Source: Mytilus edulis (taxonomy: Eukaryota; Mollusca; Bivalvia; Mytilida; Mytilidae). From it: a stretch of DNA of 64,000 nt. The notes under the pieces are model-generated. The model was not told the origin of the DNA, did not search any database, and saw nothing but the letters and a program-made list of their open reading frames with translations. The stretch covers positions 8,770,207 to 8,834,206 of the forward strand of contig NC_092353.1 in assembly GCF_963676685.1 (NCBI RefSeq), given 5' to 3'. Both the position numbers and the translations under genes were made by a program. Shown piece by piece: positions 12,752 to 22,965 of this stretch. The number at the start of each line of letters is the position of its first letter. Position 1 is the stretch's first letter.

Positions 12752-12868
12752 ATAAACTGACATCGCCATGGCTAAAAATGAAAAAAGACAAACAGACAAA
12801 CAATAGTACACATGACATAACATAAAAAACTAAAGAATAAACAACACGAACCCCACCAAAAACTAGGG
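12752..12868 (-). mobile_element. Short 3' tail of RT-element (family 1)
   Basis: Reverse complement of the 3' tail at 3500-3620 and 17020-17140, including CATCGCCATGGCTAAAAATG and the A-rich stretch with AACAATAGTACACATGA. A strongly 5'-truncated retroelement copy; no coding sequence. Confidence 0.6.
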
Positions 12869-13188
12869 GTGATTGTTTACGTTTTAAAAATTGTGACTTG
12901 AATGCGGAGTTGTCTCATATGCAATCGTACCCCATCTTTTCATTTATATATATTAAGAGATTTAGAGCGCGAACACGACAAAAGACAAGATAAATACAGG
13001 TGCTCTGGAATTAGTATTAGCTCTTGAGTCGCTAGTGACATCTGTCGTGTTCCTCATGGCAAATAAAAGTTTACGGAAACTACATGATGGTAGCAATCAG
13101 TATCTCCTCTCATTCTTACCGTCATCTTCACAGCAGTAGAAATCCCACCGTCTATCTTCACTTCCGTTATCATGGACACTTCTCATCC

Positions 13189-14350
13189 CATGTATATGTA
13201 GGACTCGGAACCGCGATTGTACTCCGAACCGCGATGGTCACATTGAAGTGCGATGGTCAAAGCTGAAGTGCGTTGGTTAACACGTTGAAGAGTGAAGTGC
13301 GATGGCGAAATTGTGACGTTAACTTGTTGATTACTACACAACAGTGCGATGGTAGTTACGCTGAAGTGCGATGGTCTGCCTGTGACAACGAGTAACAAAC
13401 AAAATGAACATGAGCTGTTAAAATAAAATAACACCATTAAGATCTTACCAAAGTAGCTTTTAATTTCTGTTTAGTTCAAACTCAAGACTTTAAGATCGTG
13501 CATTTATTTTAGTATGCAGTCAGAAACTATGGTGTTAATTCAAGGATGAAGAAAATTATTCAGTGTGTAGGTCTAAATAATAGAACTGGTCACGTTTTCC
13601 ACCAACAACTTTCACATTTGCTGAATGGCCACTTAGGAGAATAAAATATATTGGGAAGTACACGTAGTCATGTTAATTTCGGCCTAACGTTTTGTAGACA
13701 TGAAACACTGTAATCACAATAAAGTAAGGCTAGAGTGAAGTTGTTAATACAAATAAGAATTTATAAGTTGGACTCTAACAACATTATATTATTCAAAATA
13801 TCATACATTTTATATTGCAAAAATCATTGCAAATACTAGTAAGTAATTTCATTATTAAGTTGTCGACACAAAATCGTGTGAAGGTTACTTGAACAGAAGT
13901 CAAAATTAACATTTCGTTCAGGACATTTTGTTTGTTGTGAAAAGGTTTGCGGCATACTTCCGAACACTGGTTAGCTCATCTGCAAACCAAGTTCATCATT
14001 TTGCCGTTTTGTCCCCCATGACCTGCCGTTTGACATAGTTTACAATATGTTTGTAAACTCCATCTACACTGCTCAAAACTGTCCGGGACTTGCAGCGTTC
14101 GTTACTTTCTTTTACCCATCCTTTCCTATGTTAGCATTTGTTAGTTTAAAACTCTGTTCTTCTGCCAGTGAATTGATTTTGTATTTCTGTTAAGTTAATT
14201 TTGAAAACTTCACAATATCCAAACATCTTCCTAAACCATCGCACTTCAGCGAAAGGACCATCGCATTTCGGCGTGGACCATCGTACTTCTGCATGACCAT
14301 CGCACTTCAGCGTCCCCATCGCACCTCCGAGTCCTACATATATATCCATG
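13189..14350. mobile_element. Element with inverted minisatellite ends
   Basis: The left end (13189 onward: CATGTATATGTAGGACTCGG) is repeated in reverse complement at the right end (finishing at 14350). Just inside each end lie degenerate tandem copies of a unit like GCTGAAGTGCGATGGTC: about six on the left (13225-13380), and about six inverted on the right (14236-14330). The 0.85 kb between has no coding sequence. This fits a non-autonomous element with TIRs built of subterminal repeats. No clear target duplication was found, so the superfamily is unknown. Open frames at 13084, 13183 and 14146 lie in the repeats and are not genes. Confidence 0.6.
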
Positions 14351-14876
14351 GTATTTACATTGAAAGGCAAACAATTCATCAAAACAATTTACATAGCCTA
14401 AAAAAAAAATTAAATGTGATTTAGATCACTAATAGATGAAAAGCCATAATATCCCATGTACTGCATGCCTTTTTTTTAATATTTAAAATGTTTCATCGAA
14501 ACATGTTGATGATCTTGCTTAATCAAATTAATAACGAAAGTTTCATCACTAACACTGGTATAGGTGTATACATTATTATATCATTAAAAACGATGAAATC
14601 AAACATTTGTCAGATATGTAGTATTTATCAGCAATGATTTATTCTAAGCATGTTTTGAAGTATAGTTTTCGAAAAATTGTGATATTTCTACCGTAACTTT
14701 TTATTTGTTATAACATATCAGTCTTCCTGAGTTGAATCAGAAATGATCATTATTACGTATATATGACATTGAATTATTCAATTAGAAAAAAACTATACCT
14801 AATCATGGTACAACTCCATTGACATCTAGACGGAATTCCGGTAGATACCCTAAAAATTATATCAAAAACTCTGTAC
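14351..14876. other. No further exon recognised
   Basis: Lies on the downstream side of the minus-strand exon at 14877-15018 and, if that gene is real, is intronic. I looked for a second dermatopontin-like exon (CxWTGY or EDRxW type motifs) on the minus strand and did not find one here. Confidence 0.4.
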
Positions 14877-15018
14877 CATTATCATGCTGGCTACGTATCC
14901 CAGATACAGACTGATTGTTTGGACAAATATACTCAAGTGTTCCATTATTACTATTCAACCAACAGTAACATGATGTAAATATGATGGCAAATGTGAGGAG
15001 GAGAGCGTTGGTGTTCAT
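14877..15018 (-). CDS. Dermatopontin/HAAF-like secreted protein, exon 1
   Basis: Reading the minus strand from ATG at 15018, the exon follows a splice acceptor (ATAATTTCAG directly before the ATG). It encodes a signal peptide (MNTNALLLTFAIIFTSCYC), then WLNSNNGTLEYICPNNQ and SVSGIRSQHDN. The order Trp, Cys-Pro, Gly-(Ile/Val)-Arg-Ser, His-Asp-Asn is the hallmark of the dermatopontin / hemagglutinin-amebocyte aggregation factor family, whose next residues are usually Glu-Asp-Arg. The exon ends in AATG|GTACAG at 14877, a phase-1 donor that would allow a Glu codon next. If translation continued it would stop after six more codons. Members are secreted matrix or hemolymph proteins acting in adhesion, clotting or agglutination. 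Later exons were not found, so the gene may extend beyond recognition or be a remnant. Confidence 0.55.
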
Positions 15019-15129
15019 CTGAAATTATAATGTGTTAAACATAACTTTATTCTACCAACAAACCGTAACAGGTAACAATATTAAATGCAGACCCATATTA
15101 CACTAACCACATATTGATATTTCAGCAGG

Positions 15130-15500
15130 ACATCAAAACGTGCCCAGTAAAACTAACGGCCTAATTCATGTACAAAAACGAAAAACAAATATGTAACACA
15201 TAAACATACGACAACTACTACATTACAGGTACCTGACTTGGAACAGGCATATACTACAGAATGTGACGGGGATAAACATATTAGCGGGATCTTAACACTC
15301 CCCCTTACCTGGGACAGTAGTATAACAGTACAATATAAGAACGAACTATACAAATCAGTTGAAAGAGGCTTATATATTCTCATCAGATGGATAAAAAATA
15401 CAAATACTACAAATACAAGTGGACGTGGAGTGTATTTTACCACATGTACCGTTAAATATATATGGTCATTGTTAGTGTGGATTTACGAAACCAACGACTA
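15130..15500 (-). repeat. Interspersed repeat, family 5
   Basis: Shares with 58560-58920 the stretches AAAACTAACGGCC, CCTGACTTGGAAC and TTACCTGGG...GTAACAGTACAA. Orientation is assigned by opposition to 4950-5300. Overlapping frames at 15153-15501 on both strands are shadows in this repeat. Confidence 0.55.
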
Positions 15501-15737
15501 GCTGACTTCATCGGTGACAGATATTGTAATTCATAATTTAGAAAAGTACGTCAGTGCGGTATTGGAATATATCCCTTTGATCTGTAGTTAGATTACAAAT
15601 CCCATAAACATTTATGTATTCTACATCTACGATTTGTACTATATCCTTCGAATAGATCTGTTCGTAATTAATCACATCGAAAACAAACGTGTTTCTTTAA
15701 CTAAATTTTCACATTCAAACTGTCTATAAGATACTAA

Positions 15738-15850
15738 GATGGTAAAAGATACCAAAGGGACATTCACAAAATAAAATGATAACACTATGGCAAAAACTGA
15801 AAAGACCACCAGACTAACAATAGTACAAAAACACAACATAGAAAACTGAA
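15738..15850 (-). mobile_element. Short 3' tail of RT-element (family 1)
   Basis: Reverse complement of the family-1 tail (GATACCAAAGGGACATTC ... CTATGGCAAAAACTGAAAAG). 5'-truncated remnant without coding sequence. Confidence 0.5.
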
Positions 15851-16608
15851 GTCATGTGTAATTTTTCATTAGTTTTGAAATCTACTTTCATTGTGTGATC
15901 ATGTGATCTGTTTAAAGCTACATGGGTTAAGGGTATGGCTTACAATGATATTGTGGCATGTAATTCGGACAGATCAACAATTTTTATACTGTTCGTACAT
16001 TGTGAGAAGATACACCAGGTTACATATTTTGCTAGTTACATAACGAATATGGCATGTATAGTAAAAATCATTCAATGAATGATACATTATGTTCATAATA
16101 GCCTTTTGAAACTGTCGCTTTTTAACACGTAAATAAACTATTACATATGCAATTTATTGATACTTGCCCAAAGAGAAGTCAAGACAAACAAAAATAATGA
16201 AAATGTATTAATTTTAACATTATGGATATAAATTTAATATATTCACCTTTGAGTGGTTATTATCCAAACTGTTCCGATAGATGGACAGACAACGTCAGGT
16301 AGTGTATACCTACGTATCGGTTTAACTTTGTAACCAGAGACTGCGAATTATTTCAATCTTATTAGATAACGTTATATCATTCCGATAAGACATCCCAAAT
16401 TCTTTTACACTTTCGAACCCTTTTTAAAACAAACTCAGTTTAGAAATATAAACATAGGTACAGTAAAGTCGAAAGATCCCTTTCTGTTACCAAGTATGTA
16501 AATTGTAACCAATATTTTCACGAGACTGTCACATGATATTGAATTTAAAAAAATGTATGGACAATTAATTACGACAAAAGAGATGATTTCAGCTTTCTAA
16601 CTGTGAAC
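15851..16608. other. Intergenic, no gene recognised
   Basis: AT-rich, no long open frame and no recognisable motif. Confidence 0.45.
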
Positions 16609-17147
16609 TTTCCGTTTCTAAGTAGCAGCATCCCAGCAGCACCTGCATACGGGGTATATATCTCATAATTGATACGATATTCCCGTGCTTGCATTTCATA
16701 CCATGATTTTCTTGATAGAGGGTTGCTGCTCATAAGGAAGCTATTAAACCAAGAGTTCCAAATGGTGAAGTTGAAATCATTCCTTCGTAACTTTTACGGA
16801 CGCCTTCACGAGTTGGTTGACCGTTATGGAATAACCGTTTCAAAAATGATATCGGATATGTTCCTTACGTCGTTACTACAATCCCCTTCTCTTTAATGAA
16901 TGTGACCTACCGAATTGGACTATTTACCGGATTTGTTATCACATAAGCAACACGACGGGTGCCACATGTGGAGCAGGATCTGCTTACCCTTCCGGAGCAC
17001 CTGAGATCACTCCTAGCTTTTTGGTGGGGTTCGTGTTGTTTATTCTTTAGTTTTGTATGTTATGTCATGTGTGCTGTGGTTTGTTTGTCTTTTTCATTTT
17101 TAGCCATGGCGTTGTCAGTTTGTTTTAGATTTATGAGTTTGACTGTA
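16609..17147 (+). mobile_element. RT-element 3' end with thumb domain (family 1)
   Basis: From about 16613 a plus-strand frame reads FPFL, then PAAPAYGVYIS, a stop at 16660-16665, and YHDFLDRGLLLIRKLLNQ, FLRNFYGR and LVDRYGI up to the stop at 16896. These are the conserved C-terminal blocks of a reverse transcriptase family related to the minus-strand copy at 25706-26353 (same PLxPSYGVYISQL and FxKFYxR pattern). I judge it Penelope-like or a close non-LTR relative. RT palm motifs are missing because the copy is 5'-truncated. The 3' untranslated tail runs to 17147 (GTTGTCAGTTTGTTTTAG) and includes CACACGTGG-like and poly-T parts shared with 3400-3650. Confidence 0.65.
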
Positions 17148-17165
17148 GGTATTTCTTGAATATGT

Positions 17166-17222
17166 TTACCCGAGCGATAGTCAGGAATATATAACACGAA
17201 TATAATGCCTACCCATGTTAAA
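17166..17222. repeat. Half copy of foldback MITE
   Basis: ATAATGCCTACCCATGTTAAAA matches an arm of the hairpin element at 49584-49746. The other arm is missing. It lies just outside the left end of the split-repeat retroelement. Confidence 0.4.
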
Positions 17223-17285
17223 AATACAATAAAGTATAGCTTGCATCAATTATTTAGATTCTGATTAAGACATTTAAGATAATTT

Positions 17286-17346
17286 CTATATCATAAGTGA
17301 GTCCCGCGAGATTTGACCAATACATTCAGTTTGGCCGCTGCTATCA
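17286..17346 (+). repeat. Split direct repeat A1 (left end)
   Basis: 61 bases starting CTATATCATAAGTGAG and ending GGCCGCTGCTATCA, identical to 24147-24207. It marks the 5' end of the retroelement. Beyond it the two copies diverge at once. Confidence 0.9.
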
Positions 17347-17427
17347 AGCGTGACAGCACGGACTTTAACAGCTCTTGAGTAGAGCGTGGTTGTAGTGTCT
17401 AAAGTAAAGACGTTTCTTACTGTGGAA

Positions 17428-17928
17428 GTAAGTTTTTTAAATCTAGTTAAATGTAGTTAATGCTTTCAATGTATTTTGTTGATAACAGCTAGTAGTTGTG
17501 GTTTAATGCTGTTTTTATAATTAATGTACTAAAATGGAGTTTGCGTCTGCATTGGTTGCAACGCGTATTGAGAACTGTCCTGTATGTCGGGAAGTGTTGT
17601 ATGATTTAAGGCTTTAAGTGGCGTTTGCATAGGTTGCAGCGTTAAATGAAGATATTGTCAGAGATTTTTGTTAAATATATCTAGGGGGAAGAAAGCTCCG
17701 AATTTTGCGTTATTTTCGAGGTATTGGAAATAATAACTTTGAAGGAGAATGTTTTTGGTTTAGTTCATTCTAGGAGTTTAAGAGCACATTTATTTTTTTT
17801 GAATGTTCATACGTTAATTTAGAAAAAGATATTTGTATCTTCAATTTATGACGAAGACAGTCCGCATTGTACGATTTTTAATGGCGGATTTGTAATGGGT
17901 TTACTAAATTTATTTTTATTAATTTCAG
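17428..17928 (+). other. Putative 5'UTR intron of the retroelement
   Basis: Strong donor GTAAGT at 17428 after TGTGGAA, and acceptor TTAATTTCAG ending at 17928, two bases before the gag ATG at 17931. No coding evidence constrains it because it is untranslated. It is proposed from site strength and from the three coding introns downstream. Confidence 0.45.
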
Positions 17929-18108
17929 CTATGGCTCAGGTATTGAAGCCAAATTGCTCCCTGGCGGGTAAACGTTTAATCCCGATCATCTTGAGGGTAA
18001 AAAACACAGATGCAGAAGCGGTTTTAGAGCTGTCAAGACTGAAAAAAGATGAACCTTTAGAGAGTTTTACAAAAGTCGAATTAATTGCTCAGTTTGAGAA
18101 GCTGACAG

Positions 18109-18453
18109 GTAATTTATAATTTATTATAACGTTTTCTTAAGACTTTCAGAGAACCTTGTATTCAAAGTAAATATGGCTTTTTTTTTTTTTTGATAATTTA
18201 ATTAGCTTCATTTGACCGATAATGCTCTTTTGAAAAAACATTTTTGTAGATCTGCATCTGGTGCGATAAATTTAGCCTTTGGTTTTTATGTTAATTCTTG
18301 TTATTTAGTGTCATCAGAAGGTATGATTTTATTGACGATAACTTGGCAAGTTACCTCCGAGATTTTCGCTTTTCACGGTTCGTGATTTTTTACACATTAT
18401 ACATGAAATTGTATCTGTTCCGTTTGATTGATTAGTGCCTTATTTAATTCCAG
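18109..18453 (+). other. Putative gag intron 1 (345 bp)
   Basis: Donor ACAG|GTAATT at 18109, acceptor TTTAATTCCAG ending 18453. Phase 1. The upstream frame would stop four codons into the intron; splicing continues it into the exon-2 frame. Confidence 0.6.
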
Positions 18454-18618
18454 GTGAATCCGTTAAAGATGTATTAATTCTTCTGTGTGGGAAGGATGAC
18501 AATATTGAGAATGTGAGACTTCTAGTGCATGAAAGCATATTGTTGGCCAATTCTGTTGGTGCTAGAGGTCAGAGGTTAAGTACTAGTAATTCGAGTACAG
18601 ATACACCAGCGGCGAAAG

Positions 18619-19091
18619 GTGTGAATAAGTTTGCTTGTCCGTCTGTTCTTATTTAGCCCTTTTTAATCTCTCCTTATTTGTAACTTGATGTTTATGGACC
18701 TCTATGTAGGCTTTAAGTGAGATATTATTCACGGCAACATTTATCGTTCACGGCAACACATATCGTTCACGGCAACAGATCTAGTCTTGTTTTGTTGCAT
18801 TTTCAAGAAATCTGGATTTCTTTGCTAAGTAAACTTAATTTTGTACAGAAAACAAGACTTGATAATTTAATTATATAGTATTTCGTTATTTCGTTTTACA
18901 CTTAATTTTGTTTTAATGTTGACACTACTTTCATGGTTTCCTACATTTACAGCTTACGAATGTTATTTAGAGCTAGACATTGTCCTGTATTTGTATCGCT
19001 AGTATGTTTTGATATTCTTGATTTTCCTTTTGATATATATTTAAAAACTGTTGCAAGGAAGTTTAGTTATTTTTCATTTTGTTTGTTGTAG
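18619..19091 (+). other. Putative gag intron 2 (473 bp) with short tandem repeat
   Basis: Donor AAAG|GTGTGA at 18619, acceptor TTTGTTGTAG ending 19091. Phase 1. Inside, at 18727-18779, a unit like CGTTCACGGCAACACATAT occurs three times in tandem. Confidence 0.55.
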
Positions 19092-19760
19092 GAAGTGATG
19101 GCAAAGCGGCTCAGGGAGACAAGCAATGAGACAAGACCTGGATGAGTTGAAGAAAAATTCAAAGGTTTTACATGTAGATGAAGCACTATCTTACGTTAGA
19201 ACTTTGGCAGCAAGACCAAAACTCACAACACCGGGAGTATTACTTGCGGCCATCGAAATGTTGGTTGATGCAGCTAACAAAGCGAATCATAAGGACTGTT
19301 CTTTATTTTCAAAATCTTGTTCAATGTGTAAAAAATACGAAGCTAATGTTGATTTTTGTGGGCTCGTCTTAAAGTTATTTGGTTCCCAGGAGGACAAGAA
19401 GATTTCCTCCTTAATTTCAGACTGGGCAAAATCTAAAAAATACGAGGAACCATCAGGTTCAAAGGAGAGGCAGGATATATTAGATGCTCCACCTACTTCA
19501 ACTCCTTCATTTCCTTTTCCTGGATATGGATATCAGAATCCAGGTTTTGGTTTCCCGTATCCTAATTTTTATCCAGGGCCAAACTATAATTCAGGTGGTT
19601 TTAGGCCTCGAAGAATGCAAGGAGGTAGAGGCAGGAGAGTGTCAAACGGTGTATGTTATTTTTGCAAGGAGTCGGGACATTTTATTGCAAATTGTCCAAA
19701 GATGAAAAAAGACAATTAATTATGTATTTTGTATATTTTTTTTTAATTTTAATCTTTTAG

Positions 19761-20774
19761 ATGCCTTTCCCTTTCCCAGGAGCTTCGATCTCCAGTGAAA
19801 AAATTTTCACGCGGGCAAGGGTTGAGTGTCTCTCTCCTTTATTTTATTTTATAAATCTCAAGCAATTTTTCAGAGTTGAAAAGATTTTCTTTTTTGTTAA
19901 TTTCAGAATATCAGGGATCATGAACCTTTGGCTAAGAAAGAAAAGTTTGAGCCAGAAATTCCAGATTGGGAGTTACAATCGGGTTCCGATCCACTTACCG
20001 TTAAATTAAGAAAGCAAAGTGACATATTTTTAGTAAATTATAAAGGAGAGATCACCCAACCCTCTGATTGCTTACCAAGTGCTGAAGAGGTTGTAAATGG
20101 TAGCGACTATGATTTTGAGGATCTGTCTTTTTTAGATCCTAATTTTTTCAAAGCAGAAAATTCAATGTATTGTTCAGAACAATGGGAGAAAATAGGTTGT
20201 CCTGGTGAAATTTTGGACTGGATTTAACAGGGGGTAGATATTAGGCCCATGTTTAAACATTTTAAGGGAAATTGCAGGGGTCGTTGTTACGATTCAAGTC
20301 TTCCCCAACCTGCTTATTTTCAAAATTCTGCTGGTTGCAAAGGATTTGAGAAATTTTTGTGTGACACTTTATTAGAAAGAATAGCCAATGGATCATTAAC
20401 TGTAATTGGCAGAGTTGGGGAATGTGATCCGCCGTTACTTGTTTTACCTATCACTATTGAGCCATCAAACCACGTATGTGCCATGATGAAAGATTATTGA
20501 ATTTATGGATTAAGGATATTTTTTAAACTTGGAAAAGTGTTGTTTTATACCAACCAGGTGTTTGAAATTCTTGGGAATTTTTTGTGACTCAGCTAAACTG
20601 GCCTGTTTCTTGCCGGAGCAGAAAAAAGAATCATTTAGAATTTTAAGGGAATCTATCCTTGATGGCAATGACGTAGGCATTAAAACCCTTCAACGTTTCA
20701 TAGGAAAATGTATTTCATTTTTTCTTGCTGTCCCCTCTGCCAGATTGTTTTCAAGGGAAAAGCCTTGCTTCTAA
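19761..20774 (+). pseudogene. Retroelement RT region, palm deleted
   Basis: ATG at 19761 directly after an acceptor (TTTTAATCTTTTAG). The 60-base exon is followed by a GT-AG intron (19821-19906, phase 0) leading to DHEPLAKKEKFEPEIPDW. A TAA at 20225 interrupts GEILDWI / QGVDIRPMFKHF, which otherwise read on in frame. RT N-terminal blocks follow (PPLLVLPITIEPS, then after a frameshift near 20468 CHDERLLNLWIKD). The text then jumps within about 30 bases to FLGIFCDSAKLACFLPEQKK and LQRFIGKCISF, which are C-terminal RT blocks. The palm with the YxDD catalytic motif is absent, a deletion of roughly 100 codons. Not functional. Confidence 0.7.
19821..19906 (+). other. Putative RT-ORF intron (86 bp)
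   Basis: CAAGG|GTTGAG donor at 19821 and TTGTTAATTTCAG acceptor ending 19906. Phase 0 on both sides; joins FTRAR to NIRDHEPLAKK. The first exon contains a normal ATG start. Confidence 0.5.
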
Positions 20775-21246
20775 AAATAGTAAGAAAATTAACATTTACA
20801 AAGAGTTAAAAGAGGAGTTAGAATATTGGCGTTTTTTGGATAATTGGAAGGGAACTGCCTCTTGGAGATTAGAAACCCATTTACAATTGATTTTAGCAAC
20901 TGACTCGTCGCTTTTTAAGTGGGGTGCCTTTATGATTTGCAAAGAGGTTACGGTAGAGTTTGGTGACTTTTGGAATAAGAATGATAGCTCTCCTATCCAC
21001 GTTAAGGAGGCAAATGCCCTACTACACTCCCTCTGTTCTGTTAAAGAGAGAATTGTCGACTCTCGGGTGGACGCGTTTTGTGATAATCTTGCGGTAGTTA
21101 ATGCTTGGAGTAATCAAGGAGGTAGAGACCCCTCGTTGAATGGAGTTTTGCGAAAGATATTCACTCTTTCAAAAACAGTTAACATGGACCTACGTTTTGT
21201 ATATGTTAGTTCTAATAGAAACCCTGCTGACAGGGAGTCCAGATGA
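20725..21246 (+). pseudogene. Retroelement RNase H domain
   Basis: Reads as one open frame of 173 codons, out of frame with the RT part before it. The four acidic positions expected for RNase H are all present: Asp in ILATDSSLFKWG, Glu in HVKEANALLHSL, Asp in DAFCDNLAVVNAW and Asp in SSNRNPADRES. In DIRS-group elements this domain degrades the RNA strand and follows the RT as here. The domain itself is intact, but the polyprotein is broken on both sides. Confidence 0.75.
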
Positions 21247-21712
21247 GATTATCAGATGCTATGTTATCTCCTATGAAGTGGAAATTTGTTGAAGAGAGGT
21301 TTGGTCCCCACACTTCAGATTTGATGGCATTAGACTCGAATGCTATGAATGATACTAATGGTAATCCGTTAAAACATTTTACACCATTCCCCACAGTTCT
21401 TTCAGATGGTGTTAATGTTTTTTCTCAGGACTTGAATTTGGAAAAAACCCTTATGTGTTCCCCCCTTTTTGTTTAATTTTTCCCGTTTTGAAGTTTTGTG
21501 CTCAGATTGGGGGTAAGAGTTGTACATTTGTGGTTCCTGAGTTGTTTCCAAGACCAGTGTGGTGGCCTTTTTCTGGGAACATGTGTCAGTATGGAATGTT
21601 TTAGCTGAACGAAATGAACACAAAGCCCTGTTGTACCCATCTACTAAAGGGTTTAAGTTGGACACTAATGGTTTACCATGGCGTTTAATTGTCGCACGAC
21701 TTCATTTTTAGT
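21243..21712 (+). pseudogene. Retroelement polyprotein C-terminal region
   Basis: Continues after a small frame change with FVEERFGPHTSDLMAL and HFTPFPT, then after a 1-nt shift in the A-run near 21445 with VVPELFPRPVWW and LPWRLIVARLHF. The FGPHT...D and P...W pattern is the conserved region after RNase H in DIRS-group elements. Its function is not known to me. Ends at a stop near 21710, followed by a pyrimidine tract and TTTGTAG that could be the acceptor for the recombinase ORF. Confidence 0.55.
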
Positions 21713-21727
21713 TTCACCTTTTTGTAG

Positions 21728-22965
21728 AATGGTGTACCACGAGTTTGGCTGCCAGCAGAACAGTGTTTAGTGTGTGGTTATGCAAATGATGTTGGATATC
21801 AATGTTTGAGATATTTAGACAGTTTAGTTGGAAGCACTAGTTATAATAAGAAAAAACTTTCTCTGGAAAAAGAGTTTGAGAAGTTTTTATTTGGAGGTGA
21901 ACATGTTAAGTGTTTAAAAACCGCTTCCCCTTTAGATGTAAGGCGATTCATGGTCATGAAGGATTCAAGTGGGAAAACTCAAGAACATGACTTAACATGT
22001 GCATTTCTTGGTAAGTTGGGTATTCATTCATGTCAGTGTCCGTTAAGGGTAGCAGCGGGAACTGTTCAGTCTATGCTAGGACAATTAAAAGCTATATTTG
22101 AATCTAATGGTCGGGGTTCTGAGTGGAATGAAATAACTAAAATTGGTAATCCTGTGTGTAGTCCAGAGGTAGACAAATATTTGCATGCTATTTAGTTTGA
22201 GCAGTCAAAATCCCATGTTGTACAAAAACAGGCAAAACCTCTGTTTTTAGACAAACTCCGATCAATTAGTGTTCATATTGATGATTTGATGTTGGATCCT
22301 GTTTTGAAATCCTCTGAAAGATTCATATTCCTTAGAGATCAAGCTTTCTTCAAAGTTCAATACTTTTCAGGGGACAGAGCGAATGACTTGGGCTTGTGTA
22401 TTTCACAAGAGGTTAAATTATTACCAAATGGTGACGGTTTTCTATTTTCACACACAGTAGGCAAAACACTTGGAAAAGGGAAAGTGAATGAATTTTCCAT
22501 CTTAAGATTTGATGATACTTTAATTTGTCCAGTTAAAGCACTGGAAAGGTATGTTGAAGGTGCCAGCGCACTTGGAGTTGATTTACGGTTTGGTTATTTA
22601 TTCCGTACTTTGAGTAAAAATCGAAAAGATGTTACTGACAATCCTGTATCTTCGAATGCTATGTATGATCGCTTGAGGAAATATTTAAAGAAACTCGATA
22701 TTTACGACGGTGAGACCCCTCATGGAATTCGGGGAGCTTGTGCTATTACTTTAGCTTTGTCAGGGGGTCTACAAGTGTCGTCATGCAGCATATAGGTTGG
22801 TCTTCTTCGTCCTCTTACCAAAGATAAAGTAGATTGTCAAGTATGGTAGGAAGAGGGTCAGTCAGTTCCATCATGGCTAATACAGGGGTTTCTGAATCTA
22901 ATATTTGTAGATCTATATTCGAGTCGTATTGTGAGGTCAATAAACTTTCCAATGCTTTTCAGTGA
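21728..22965 (+). pseudogene. Retroelement tyrosine recombinase
   Basis: Starts after a possible splice acceptor (TTTTTGTAG, 21727) with WLPAEQCLVCGYANDVG and reads in frame to 22795 except for one TAG at 22193. Catalytic Arg I is in FSGDRANDLG, a candidate Lys in KTLGKGKV, and the His-x-x-Arg box in TPHGIRGACA. A 1-nt loss in the G-run near 22770 moves the last part to another frame. There MQHIGWSSSSSYQR carries the nucleophilic Tyr (22816-22818), nine residues after the His. A TAA follows at 22825, then SRLSSMVGRG and further to TGA at 22963. The enzyme would join circular cDNA to the chromosome by site-specific recombination. All catalytic residues are present, but the gene is disrupted. 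Confidence 0.8.

Larger units (their letters stand above)
17931..19719 (+). pseudogene. Retroelement gag-like ORF, three exons, CCHC
   Basis: Exon 1 at 17931-18108 (starts MAQVLKPNCSLAGKRLIP), exon 2 at 18454-18618, exon 3 at 19092-19719. The introns 18109-18453 and 18619-19091 are GT-AG, both phase 1, and joining restores one frame (LTG/ESV and AAK/GSDG). Each open frame on its own stops just inside the proposed intron. Exon 3 has a Gly/Pro/Phe/Tyr-rich stretch, an Arg-Gly region and a zinc knuckle CYFCKESGHFIANC (CX2CX4HX4C), then the TAA at 19717. Nucleic-acid-binding structural protein by analogy with gag. One 1-nt frameshift near 19125 (TGA in frame) disables this copy. Confidence 0.7.

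Noticed and set aside
13189-14350. CRISPR-like array
   Set aside because: Repeats are degenerate, adjacent without unique spacers, inverted at the two ends, and the host is a eukaryote.
14146-14382. Minus-strand ORF rich in KCDG repeats
   Set aside because: The repeats are translation of the 17-bp minisatellite, not a protein repeat.
17931-19719. Host gene with CCHC zinc knuckle
   Set aside because: Position between A1 and B1, and the RT, RNase H and recombinase remains immediately downstream on the same strand, show that it is the gag of the retroelement.
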